Origin: Mesorhabditis belari
Taxonomy: Eukaryota > Nematoda > Chromadorea > Rhabditida > Rhabditidae
Length of the DNA stretch: 64,000 nucleotides
Direction: 5' to 3'
Assembly: GCA_958450365.1 (NCBI GenBank)
Contig: CAUEEP010000938.1
Coordinates: 434,001 to 498,000 of the forward strand
Below, one piece after another: positions 23,101-33,900 of the stretch; positions within the stretch are counted from its first letter, which is position 1; each line of letters starts with the position of its first letter. The position numbers and the translations under genes were made by a program. The notes below the pieces were generated by a model. It saw nothing but the letters and a program-made list of their open reading frames with translations. It was not told where the DNA came from and made no database searches.

Positions 23101-26100
23101 GAGTCTTGTTGTTCCATGTAACGGGAAAGGCCAACAACACCTAAAAGCAATTGTTGTCAAGATCCGTTTACTCAGTAACCAACAATTAACATGTAAATTT
23201 ATACCCGGAATCTCCAGCGGACTTTGAATGGAAAGATTTTGTGAGGATTCCCCGTTTTCTTCTCGTTTCGGCGCCACAGGGAACTCGTTTGGTCGTTTAG
23301 GGGCGGCGGCTGTGCCTTTGACATAGTAGCTGAAATTGTTATCGTTTTATTGGAAATTTATTTTATTAGATTATTCCGTATCTTAGATTAGCTTTTCGGA
23401 TAATTCAGTGTACAAGAAAGTGTCAAAATCAAAGTCAAAACAAAACAAAAGTCAAACTCACGGATTGCTTTGTATTTCCCTTTCCCTTTGTTGTCTCCTC
23501 TTTTCTAATTCAGCTGACGTTATCTCATCGTGTTCTTTTTTCTTCGTTTTCATTTTTTGATATCCTTTCTCTGGTTCTTCTTCAGAATCGTACTTTGGTG
23601 GGCCGCCAAAGTTGGCAAATTCGCTGCGAACCTGGAAATGAATTTGATGAGGCAAGGATCCTAAATCTTGCAGTGCAGCTCGCAGTTTAAAAAATCTATT
23701 TATGTCTATTTGTTAAAAATCTATTTAAGCTAACAATTATAAGTTAAAGATAATGTTATTTTCTATTTAAATTCCTGACTTTCATTTGTCCAAAGGTCTT
23801 CTCAGTCTCATCTTCACTGCTTTCACTCGCGCTTTCCTCCCATTCATCACCAATCCACGAATCGAGATCCAATCTGAATTTCAGTAAGATTTAAATATAT
23901 ATTTTAAAATTTATATAGTAAATGTAGATTTTTTTAAACAAACCCATCCGGAACGGGGACTTTTCTCTGCGCTTTCGTCGCCACTGGATTCAGCTCTCCT
24001 TCGTAGAGTCTGGCTACCTAAATAATTCCAAATTATAACATAATATAATGTTCAAATAGATTTTATTATACTATAGCCATTTTCTATTAGCCCAAGTCTA
24101 GGTATTATAGATAATTTTACCTCTTCAGCGACTTTCTCCTTTCTCGAATGGTACATCTCGATCACTTTCAGCATCGCCATCAAGGTGCAGGCCTAGATTT
24201 TCATGATATTATTATTAGCTTAAAGATAAAGCTAATAATCTGTATCTGTAAATCCGTAAATTTAAAATTTTCTCCAAAATCCAACCCTTTCCTGCGCTTC
24301 CAAATGCTCGGCCAACTCCAGCTCGGGCAATTTGCTCATCATCAAGTTATCGAGTGAATCAACCGCATCCCAGTCTTCTTCCTAAACACAAATTCTTTCT
24401 TATTTCCAATCTTTATTTACCTCTTCAGCTTTTGAAATCAATGCTGCGTAAAGTTTTCCAATGTTTTGAACATAAACCGAAAGAATATGGCCGGGCATTA
24501 GAGACGGTTTCGCTTTGAGCATCGCCTCGAGCACGCTTGGCTTGTCGCGAACGTTTCTGAAAAATGAGATATAATATATCTAGAAAAACTGGTACTAGCT
24601 ACGTTTATCCAGTCTTAAAATTCGATTGAAGATCACTCACTCGCTGTATTCTCCACAAATCCACGCAGCTGCCAGCAGCACTTCACTGATATTCGAGCGT
24701 TGCTGAGCGCTGCCCGAAAGGAGGAGATTCGCGTTTTCCACCTGCAAACTGTTTTGTCTACAAAGAAAAAGACGACAACAATGGATTCTACCCAAACAGA
24801 TCTCGAATTCCAAAAAACCCACCAATAATGCCATTTGTGAGACGGAGAAGTGTCGAATCGATTCAACTCGCACGGTCACATCTTGGATCTACGAAATTGG
24901 TTCTATTTAGTCATTTCACTAAGAAATCCTCACTTGTTCAGCGATTTTCGCTCCATGCTTCGTTCCCTCGACTTTCGTCAATTCGACGAGTACCGAGATG
25001 TACCATTCAAAGTTGGTGATGTATTGATAATTGTTGTAGGAACAGATGCTGATGATTCGGGATAAGAGCTCGTCTCTGGAAAGTAAATTTTGGACTTATT
25101 AGCTCTGGAAATATCTGTCGAGAAGATATCTTTATATACCGCACAAAATTGTCGTTTTCTAAAGCACACCTTTCACGCCTGTCTAGGTTGTCACTAGGAA
25201 CGTCCCGTTTGTCCCATTTTATTTTATGTTCGCCCTCTCTCATTTGGTTTTACATTTTTTATACGAATCAATTATGTTTCTTTTATTCTTCGTTATTCTA
25301 TATCAAACGGCTTTGTGGCTGTACATGGAAATTTGGCGACGATTCATTTTTGCTGCTTTCACTTCTTCAAGGCCGTCTACAGAAAAATCAATTTTAGGAA
25401 AAAAACTCGATGGTGCTTATTGCGATCACAATGCATTTGTTTACACCATTTGATAAACGCTGTTATTCCGCAAGCAATTCAATCACGTTACAACAGTCGC
25501 GTCGATCTACTACTACAACAAATACTTTTTGAACTTAACATGTTTAGAATTCAAAATGATAGATCTTTCTAACCTATAATGTGATCCTTCAGCATGTTCC
25601 ACGTGTTCCATCAATTTCTTAACGATTTCCATAATATTTTTCTTTGACACCATCCCGTACAACAAATCGAGAGATCTGAAAAGACAAAAATCAGCTTTTT
25701 AATAGGAATTCCTTTGGTTCAAAAGGTTCAAAATTCGATTACCTTATCCGAATACTCTCATCTCGATCATCCAAACACCGCAAAACGATATCTTTGTGAG
25801 CCTAAATAAATTTTTTTCGGATAGAACTCACAAATTTCCCCTTACTTGAACGGCTTTCGGATGCGTTTGTAGGATTTTCCCCATCGCCAACAAGCCAAGG
25901 TATTTCAGATTTTGATCGGCGTCCTCGATTAAAAGGCCGAGTTTTTGAACGCACAACTGAAATTTGTTTATTAATGGTATTTAATGAGAATAAATTAATG
26001 AAATGGTAAAAAATGGTTCCGGTATTTGAATTAGAATCATTTTTAAACCAATTTACTCACCTGTATGCTCGTTGTGTGATCGCCGGGTGTGCCAGCCGAT

Positions 26101-28111
26101 GTACTGATCAAAACTGAAAATCATTTTAATCATTTTAAAACTCTAGGTAGCCCATTTGGGATCAAACATTTTATCAAATGTTATCAAATTATCAAAATTT
26201 AATCTTTAAAAAAAAATGAATAGAGTATTTTCTTGCAAAAGCCCACCAGCAATGACCGTATTGATGCACTCATAAAGCAGCGACATCGCCGAGGTACTGA
26301 AAAGTTCATTTTTAAGAGATTAAACTAACATTTCAAGTGTTTACTTATAAACTAACATTCAGTTAAATTCCTTAAAACTCAAATTTTCCCTACCTATTGA
26401 TGAGATTTGTGAGTGGTTCGAGGAGCTTTTTGCCTAGCCGAGGCTCGAGTGGCACCAAAGCTCCAAACTAAACGAAATTCGTTTAATAATTTAAAAAGTT
26501 CATTTCAATTTGCATTTGATCACTTACCAATTTGATGATTTTAATCAACATCCAATTATTCGAGCTCGTTGTCATCAATTTAAAAAAAACGGGCGCCAAT
26601 GTGAGATAGTTTTTCGGGTTTTTTCGCGCCAACTCGCAGATCACATTCACAGCCGCACTTTGAACGCCTCAAAGAATATTGAAATTATATAGAATAATGC
26701 AGAATAATGCAGAATAATGCTAATGTGAATATAACTCGAAGAGACTTATTTATTGCGTTATTGATGGGGAAAATGATTTCAAACCTGGATCCGCGTCTTC
26801 TAATTTCTCTTTTAAACGCGGAAACGTCGGTCGGAGAGCGTCCGGGTATTTGAGGAAAATTTTGTACAAAAGCAAGACGGCTCGTTTTCGAATATAGGGA
26901 CGAGAGGAGGTTAACTGCAAAGAGAAAGTTCTCATTTGGGATTAGATGTATAAACAGATCAACAAAATCTTTAGCCCAAGCTCTGTTGACTGTTGACGAA
27001 TTTTACTGATCTAGATACCAATCCTGATATCAAAAGCTGTTTTGTGCATCAAGATGACTTAAAACTTTAGCTAAGTGGTAGTATTTTTGGTACTTTTCGC
27101 TTTTTGGTTGGTCATAGCTTTCAAAATCTGTATTCAAAATAGCAAATCAAGCAATTTGGGGGACAAAACCGACTTAATTCAATGAACTCAATGAATTGAT
27201 TTTTTTCTGATTCTAATTGCAAAAACTATAAATTTAGGGCGCCGAATCGACTTGATTCAATAGGTTAACTGACAAGTACTGTATTTTTGTATCTAGCACA
27301 TATTCTGCTCGAATTTTCTATGTAAAATTTCTCCCACTACTCACCAAATTGACAATATCACTGGCGAGATCCCGAGCGAGATCTGGAGTGACAAAGCATG
27401 CCAATCCGCCGAGTGCCACCCCGCAATCATACCTAATTATTGATATATTGAAAATTTTTGATATATTCGATTTTCTTACATATTCGCTGAATTGATATCT
27501 TTTCTGATGAGATTCGTCGTTAACATCAACACCTCCGTTGAATCGTGGAAAGATTGCGCGGCAGCGAGGTATCTAGAAATGAGGATACCCATGAAGAAAA
27601 AGATCAAATATATTTGGTTTGTAGATAAAAATCTGCTAGTAAATCTATGCACTGTGTTTCGTGGCTATTTTTCGATCCATTACTTACCCTATCCTCTTTT
27701 CAGTGTATTTTGTGGAGACCATCACCTCGATGATGTTGAATGAAGCCCAAGAGATATCATATCCAAGCATTTGAAGCTAGAATTTGAAATATTCAGTCAT
27801 TTACATTAAAATCTACGAGTGCCTTTAATTTTTTCAAACTTACATATGCCAATTTCTCAATTGCATTCGCTTTGATGAAAGTGGAGTCCTGTTTGAGTTC
27901 CATTTTGATTTCCTCGATACACGAAGCGATGTAGCGAGCCTGAGAGATGGGAAGATAAAGAATTGCATTCCATTCTTGTTAATATCTTTTAAAATCCATT
28001 TCCTTTATCATTTACCTCATTATCTTTATTATTACGAATGCCTCTGATGAGATCGGTGAGACTTTTGTCGAATAGACGGTCGAGGTTCGATCGAATATTC
28101 TTCAAGGCCAT
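20176..28111 (-). CDS. apd-3: AP-3 adaptor complex subunit delta
   Basis: More than 20 short exons in one consistent chain. The start codon at 28111 gives MALKNIRSNLDRLFDKSLTD, as in AP-3 delta of other animals, and sits just after a TTTCAG acceptor, possibly a trans-splice site. The HEAT-like trunk follows: KMELKQDSTFIKANAIEKL, LQMLGYDISWASFNIIEV, ALGGLACFVTPDLARDL (about 27360-27430), RKRAVLLLYKIFLKYPDALR (about 26800-26910), NYQYITNFEWYISVLVEL (about 24960-25070) and AAWICGEYSE (about 24640-24680). The hinge is Lys/Glu-rich and acidic (21830-23660). The C-terminal ear has ETLNARMA (21350-21400) and VVEEVPGAASLY (20680-20720), ending ELCSKK and stop. AP-3 sorts cargo from endosome or Golgi to lysosome-related organelles. 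The intron at about 25080-25573 is roughly ten times longer than most others. Confidence 0.95.
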
Positions 28112-29514
28112 CTCTTCGAAACTGAAATGGACGAATATTGTAAAAAATATTGTAAAAAATATTGTAACAAATATTGTTAAGTTAAAAAAAGATAAATTTT
28201 ATAGGTTATTAAAAGATATTATCATAAATTGAATGAATGGAAGCAATTGTCTGATTGATCAATAATAATTGCCTTGAGTGCTTCAAAAAAAAGCCAAACA
28301 ATCTTGTTTTATCAAATTTCAGAGTATCAAGTTTTTCTCAAGTTAAAAGATATTCAGCTAGATCCATTTTTTTGCATTATAAGCAAGTCTTTTAAAATAA
28401 AAAAGCTAAAAATGAAATGAAATCGAACACCCGAGATGCTCATGAAAATTTAATCCCCCGGGGAGTATCATTTAGAAAAGTAAGGATACTGGCTATTTGG
28501 CGACAGAACAAACCTACTATATAAAAGAGTTGTGTCTTTAAAAAAGGCAAAATTGAGTGGCACTACGGGGGATCGAACCCGCCCGGGCCTTGTGACCCAA
28601 GACACGCGTGCCCCCGACTGCGCCACAGCGACAACAACAACCAGCCAGAAAAGCCACTTAAACGGTTTTTTTTGCATATAGAACTGGTCATTTGTGCAGG
28701 AAACTGTTTCAGATAAATCTAAAGTTTTTTATCAAGTTTCAATGGAAATTGAGCTGCTGTTTTAAATGGAAAATTTTATTGGATAAGATCGACAAGTATA
28801 GAAGTCAATAATAAAGATTTCTCTAGATGGAAAAAGAAAAATGCGATGGATGTGCATCGTTGGAATCGCCAATTTCGGGTACCCAAAGAGGGGGATTCAA
28901 GGCTTTTCTCGAAGAAGAAAAAGAGAGAGATTTGAAGAGAGAAAGGAGGGAAAGGGGAAGGAGAAAGGGGAAGAAGAAAGGAAAGGAGAAAGGGGAAGAA
29001 GAAAGGAAAGGAGAAAGGAAAGGACTCCCCCCAACACCCCCTTTTACCCTTCAGGCGATATTCATCCAATGAGAGAGATTATGAGAAATGAAGAGGCGAA
29101 AGAGATGTTCGAAACCGATTTCAGGGCATCTTTTAGGGAAACACACTTGTCATCGGCTACTGGGGAAAGGCCAAACAAAGCAAAAAGTAAATAATTAAGG
29201 ATACAACTCACAATCAGCAAAGAAAGCAATTAGAATCAAGATTGGCTATAAGAAGTTCAATATTTTAAAGGTTACCTAAAATTAATTGGAAAGAAAGATT
29301 CAAATAAATTTAATATTGTAATTGAGATGGATTGGCTGATAGACAGATAGAAAGCCTACAACTATAGTAGTTAAATGCAGAAATCTAGGCCTAAATTTTC
29401 AGACGTTAGACAGGAAGCTAGGCACGGAAGGTGACTTTTCAAAAACTAACCTGAAAATAAAAATGATTAAACAAGCTTATCGACCATAAAAAACCATTTT
29501 CGATAGCTTTCAAC
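28112..29514. other. Upstream region of apd-3 with purine-rich tract
   Basis: No conserved coding exon. 28915-29025 is a GGAAAGGAGAAAGGGG-type purine tract whose open frame is Lys/Glu/Arg repeats only. The tRNA-like sequence at 28561-28634 also lies here. The promoter of apd-3 should be in the first few hundred bases. Confidence 0.5.
28561..28634 (-). repeat. Degenerate tRNA-derived sequence
   Basis: Read on the minus strand it gives six of seven acceptor pairs (GTCGCTG with TAGTGCC), a four-pair D stem with AGTCGG loop, a five-pair anticodon stem and an intact TTCGATC T loop. The T stem is damaged, and position 33 is G where tRNAs have T (loop GGGTCAC). It is probably a tRNA pseudogene or SINE head, not a functional tRNA. 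Confidence 0.5.
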
Positions 29515-30038
29515 TATTGGGTTGGGGAGAATGAGTCGGCGCCGAACTTTAAAGGGACTTTTTGCACACATAAAGCCTTCTTTAAACATACGTTTGGTTT
29601 CATCAAAAGGATCCACTATTTCTCTACAAAATCACTTTTGAGAGATTCCACAAAGCTTTTCTTTCGTCGAGTTTATGAACTTCGAAACGCAGCTGGTTAA
29701 AATGGCAAAGAGTCCGACTCATCATTTGAACAGTTTCTTTCACATAAACCTTCTTTGGTGTTTATATAAAAAAGATAGAGCACATTGAATTACTTAAGTT
29801 GCCAAATTTGCAGGAAGATCCCACCAATGGTTTTTTCTAGATCACAGTTTGTAGTTTTTGTGAAAAAATGGCTTTTTCTTGAGCGGAGGCGCTGTTTGAA
29901 TTTTCTTTTAAATGTGATTTTGTAGAGAATTAGTTAACCATTCTATGAGTATCAAACGCATATTATTTGACGAAGTCGAATTGAAGTTTTAGACATTTTT
30001 TTCATTTTCGGCGCCGACTCATTCTCCCCAACCCAATA
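29515..30038. mobile_element. Non-autonomous mariner-like element, 524 bp
   Basis: The ends are near-perfect inverted repeats of about 30 bp, starting TATTGGGTTGGGGAGAATG and including GAGTCGGCGCCGA. TA dinucleotides lie at both edges, as in mariner target-site duplications. The interior has no open frame of note. The outermost bases resemble those of the element at 39807-40169. Confidence 0.85.
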
Positions 30039-30164
30039 CAATTTTTTGTGATTGACCAATTGACTGAGTTCATTGAAGTCTTTTTGTTCTTTTTCCTATT
30101 TTCGTTGAAAAATAAAAAATTCACCAATTAACCTGTCGTAAATACTGTAACCCCACCCCCATAA

Positions 30165-30366
30165 TGACGGTGCGGAGTGTTGCGTAGTCTAGCTTTGAAC
30201 GAGTTTTTCTCGACACTGGTTTATGCTACAATGCGCGCTTAGGTATCAAAAAAATAGCCCTGAATTTCAGCTATTTTTTGATACCAAAGAAGCTTTTTTT
30301 GAAAGTATGGGCGCTTTGAAAAAAATGAAATACTAAAAAACTTTTGCGACTACGCAACTGTACGGG
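30165..30366. mobile_element. MITE copy with GTTGCGTAGTC ends
   Basis: GTTGCGTAGTC on the left and GACTACGCAAC on the right are exact reverse complements. Inside, the TTTTTTGATACC-type blocks also pair. Same family as 5005-5215 and 13885-14103. It is followed by a G-rich tract (30363-30385). Confidence 0.7.
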
Positions 30367-30464
30367 GGGGGGAGGGGGTGGGGGACTATTACAGTATTTA
30401 CGATATCTAATAGGATCTAATAATAGTAGTAATCTAATAGCAAACTCTTTTAATAGAATCAGAA

Positions 30465-30651
30465 CTAGTCTTTAAATTCCGGTATGACTTTTCTCTAAAT
30501 AAAAGTGTTTATTGTTCAATTTCCCATCAAAAATAATTGATTTTTCTAATAAAATAAACCGTAGTTCAATTGGTGCATTTTTTTAATTGGTTCAATTGCT
30601 CTGAAACGGAAGTACGAAAACGAACAAAAAGACTTATTCACTAGCCTAATA
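30465..30651. repeat. Decayed mariner-type MITE (family of 7663-7900)
   Basis: Keeps the interior motif CTCTAAATAAAA...GTGTTTATT and a right end GAACAAAAAGACTTATTCACT...CCTAATA, close to those of 7663-7900. The left end is worn. Confidence 0.6.
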
Positions 30652-30958
30652 TGTTACAGAAACTTTCCCCAAAAACGAACAGTATTACCGACGTTTGAAA
30701 GATGAGCTGCGATGTGTCGAAGAGGCGAACGTATACTGGTCGACCCGTCGCCTCACTCATAAAGATGGGTGGATCACGGGAAAAGATTTTCGAGGAGCCA
30801 AATAAAAGATATTCAGTGAAGGGGAATTCACTGCTTATCAATATTGAGAGTAGTCTGGAGTCTCGCTTCTATCAGTTATCATTCGTCACACAAACAAATC
30901 TTTTGCTCTAAGTTTAGCACAAACTATTCAAAGTGTTTTGGCAATGTATTGCAATTCA

Positions 30959-33900
30959 ATGGCAATCTCTTTTATACTCTTTGCATGTTTTTTGAAGAAT
31001 TTGGCCTTTCAACCGCAGATTGAGTTGACATTGACAGGAAATGGTAAAGAATTTGAAGAATTTCCCCTTTTAAGATTGAAATTTTTAATAAAGCTATTGA
31101 AAAATTTCCTTGCATTAGTCAACTAATCAATTTCTTTTTGGAAATTGTAAAATTCTTTCAGAAGAAGCCTTTCAATTCGCTGAAGAGCTTCTCGAACCTT
31201 CAGGAAACAAAGGGATCCTTGCTCTTGACTTTAAACAAGTAATTGAAAGTCTGAAGAATCTTTGATTTAACAACATCGTTCTATCACAATATATTATCAG
31301 ATCCTTCAACAAGGCCCAATGGTTCAACTCAAATTCACAATGAAAACATGGACGGGAACGGTGGAAAATGAGCTGATGATCCCGGCACAAAAAGCCACTC
31401 TCAACGGAATAATTCTTGAGTTCGTCGATTCGAGTTCTTTATGAGGCCGCCAGAGGCCCGAGCAGCTGCATCAGTGGTCTTGGAGATAGTGTGTTAGACC
31501 AGTGAACCTATTGGTCTTGGGGATAGTGTGTTAGACGAGTGAACCTATTGCCTTATTGCCTCCTTTCCCCTCAAGTTCGAGTCTGACTCTCCCTAAAGTT
31601 TTTGGCTTTATTTAAAAAACAGAAAATAGGGGAACCATGTCTGACTGTGTCACTTACTTCACTTTATTCTATTAGACATGGTTCTCTTATTTTCTGCTTT
31701 TTAAATAACAATTCTATGATATGGTATCTATTTTTGAGTACAGCTTAATTTTAAACGGTCTAGATTAGTTTGAAGTTGCATAAGGGCAGTGGATCACTTC
31801 TCAGGATGTCTGAACCTGTAAAGTTAAATGTAAATAGATATTCATTATAAACTTTACAATGAGAGACAGATCTTTTGATCAAATATTGGTTCAATACCAT
31901 TTCTAGCTCAATTCGCACGGCCGGTCAATCGTACGTCGAATCCTTTCAACATTTGGAGCTACGTGAGTGAGAAATGATATTTTTCAAGTAGCTAAAGAAA
32001 AGTTTTACTTCTAAAGATGAAAAAAAACAACAAAAGGGCTTTAGAGCACGACAAATGGCGGCATTTGGCTTCTGAAATGATGCAGCACAGAATAGAGAAT
32101 CCGGCAGTGATCGAGAAATACCTTGCTTCTTCAGACAAAGCACCACGATTTGTTCTATTTTATCATGATGGTTTGTTTCTGATTGAAAGTCTCAATCAGA
32201 GATTTAGACGGAAAATTGACAAATCAAGTGGCAGCTGTGGCTGTCTCTTTGGCGAGGAGAGAGCTTCATGAAACTGAGGTAAAAAGTAAACTGGAAATTT
32301 GTGGTACAAGTCAAGAATCAATTGTCATTTTATACTTGTGAATTTTTTTAGATCTTGATTGCCGATTGCACGCACAACATGGAAGAATGCTATAAATACA
32401 ACGTGAAAGAATTCCCGGCACTGCAATGTTTCAAGGATGGAAAAGTTTGGAAAGAATTCGATTATATGCAAAAAAAAAAGGTTTTCAGTTATACGCGGAT
32501 TTTGATGACGAGAGAATGCTGACACTTGATGTGGATGGAGTCAAGAATTGGATTTCACGGTAGAGAGACAATGTGAGAAGAGAGACCAAAGAATTTTCAG
32601 CTTACTCATGCCGGCTTTTCATCAAGTTAATGAAGATCAGGTGAGAGGAAAAATATACAATTATTCACACGAATGGTACAAAAAAATACATAAGTACAGC
32701 CTTAAATATAAGGAAGAATGATATAATGGACATATCCAGAGTGTTCGGGAATAGAGTGGTCATCGGTTTGAGTGTGGAAAAAATTTCTTGTTGATTTTTC
32801 AAGGCTCATCGTGGTGTCTGGTTGCCATTGGTTTTGCCTCAGGCGCGACACAACAAAATCAAGTTGATTTTTTTGATGATTTATAGGGGGTCATGGGGAG
32901 CTCGCGTTTTTCATGCATCGGCATTGGGGAGCTCGTGTTTTTCATGTATATCTATACGTGGATTTTAATTTTGAATTCCTCTATTTCACCACAAATCTTT
33001 TTACATTTTGTTTCTAGAAATTTGTTTTGATATTAGGATTTTGAAAATAAGATATTAGGAAAATAAGAGATCCCCAAAAAGTCAGTCCTGGGAAAGCAGC
33101 AACAAGAGGGTTTTCTCGTGCAAAAATTAACCATAGTTTGAAGATTTCTGAAACAGCCAATCCAACAATGCAAACTGAAATTTTGGCTAGAACATTGAAA
33201 GAACGCACAAATTTATAGAAACAAAAAGGAGAAAGATTTGTGATGAAATAGAGGAATTCAAAAGTGTCTTTTTCATGTATACGTGGATGTTGAGCTCCCC
33301 GGTCGATGCATAACCGCCTATCCTCAAAATCATCAAAAAAATCAACTTGATCTTGTTGTGTGGGGCAAAAATCAATGTGGGGCTGAGGCAAAACCAATTT
33401 TGACATCACGATGAACCTTGAAAAATCAACGAGAAAATTCTCGTTGATTCGGGAATTTTTCCACACTCAAACCGATGACCACTTTATTTCTGGACACCCT
33501 GTATATGGAAAAAAAGAGGGAATAATCTATCCGTGATTGAACTCTTGACCTTCTGTCTAAGATAAGAGCTCTTAGCCAGTCGACTATGGCTGTAGTTGCA
33601 GAAATTTTTCATATAGGTACCCTATTTTCGCGAGGGAATCATTCGTGGATGGGATGGAGTCGTCGATTCGGTTCATGTTTTGTTTATTGAAGACAAAAAG
33701 GTTTGTGATTAATGGATTTAGATTTTCAAAAGCTAGATTTGTAAACCAATTTCACAAGAATTCAGAGCCGAGTCTATCACGATTTCACAAAGCTAGCCTC
33801 TCAAAATCACGGAGTATACACATTTGGAACGATGGTTCATCAAGATGTTGAGAAATGGTAAAATGAGGAAAAGATTTCCTTCTAATGAAACATTTAGGGC

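Noticed and set aside
28841..29194. 117-codon open frame rich in Lys, Glu and Arg
   Set aside because: It only translates a purine-rich simple repeat; another frame of the same tract is equally open, and there is no motif or splice support.
33014..33466. 150-codon minus-strand frame
   Set aside because: It falls wholly inside the mariner-like element at 32733-33503, runs through its inverted repeat and has no transposase signature.
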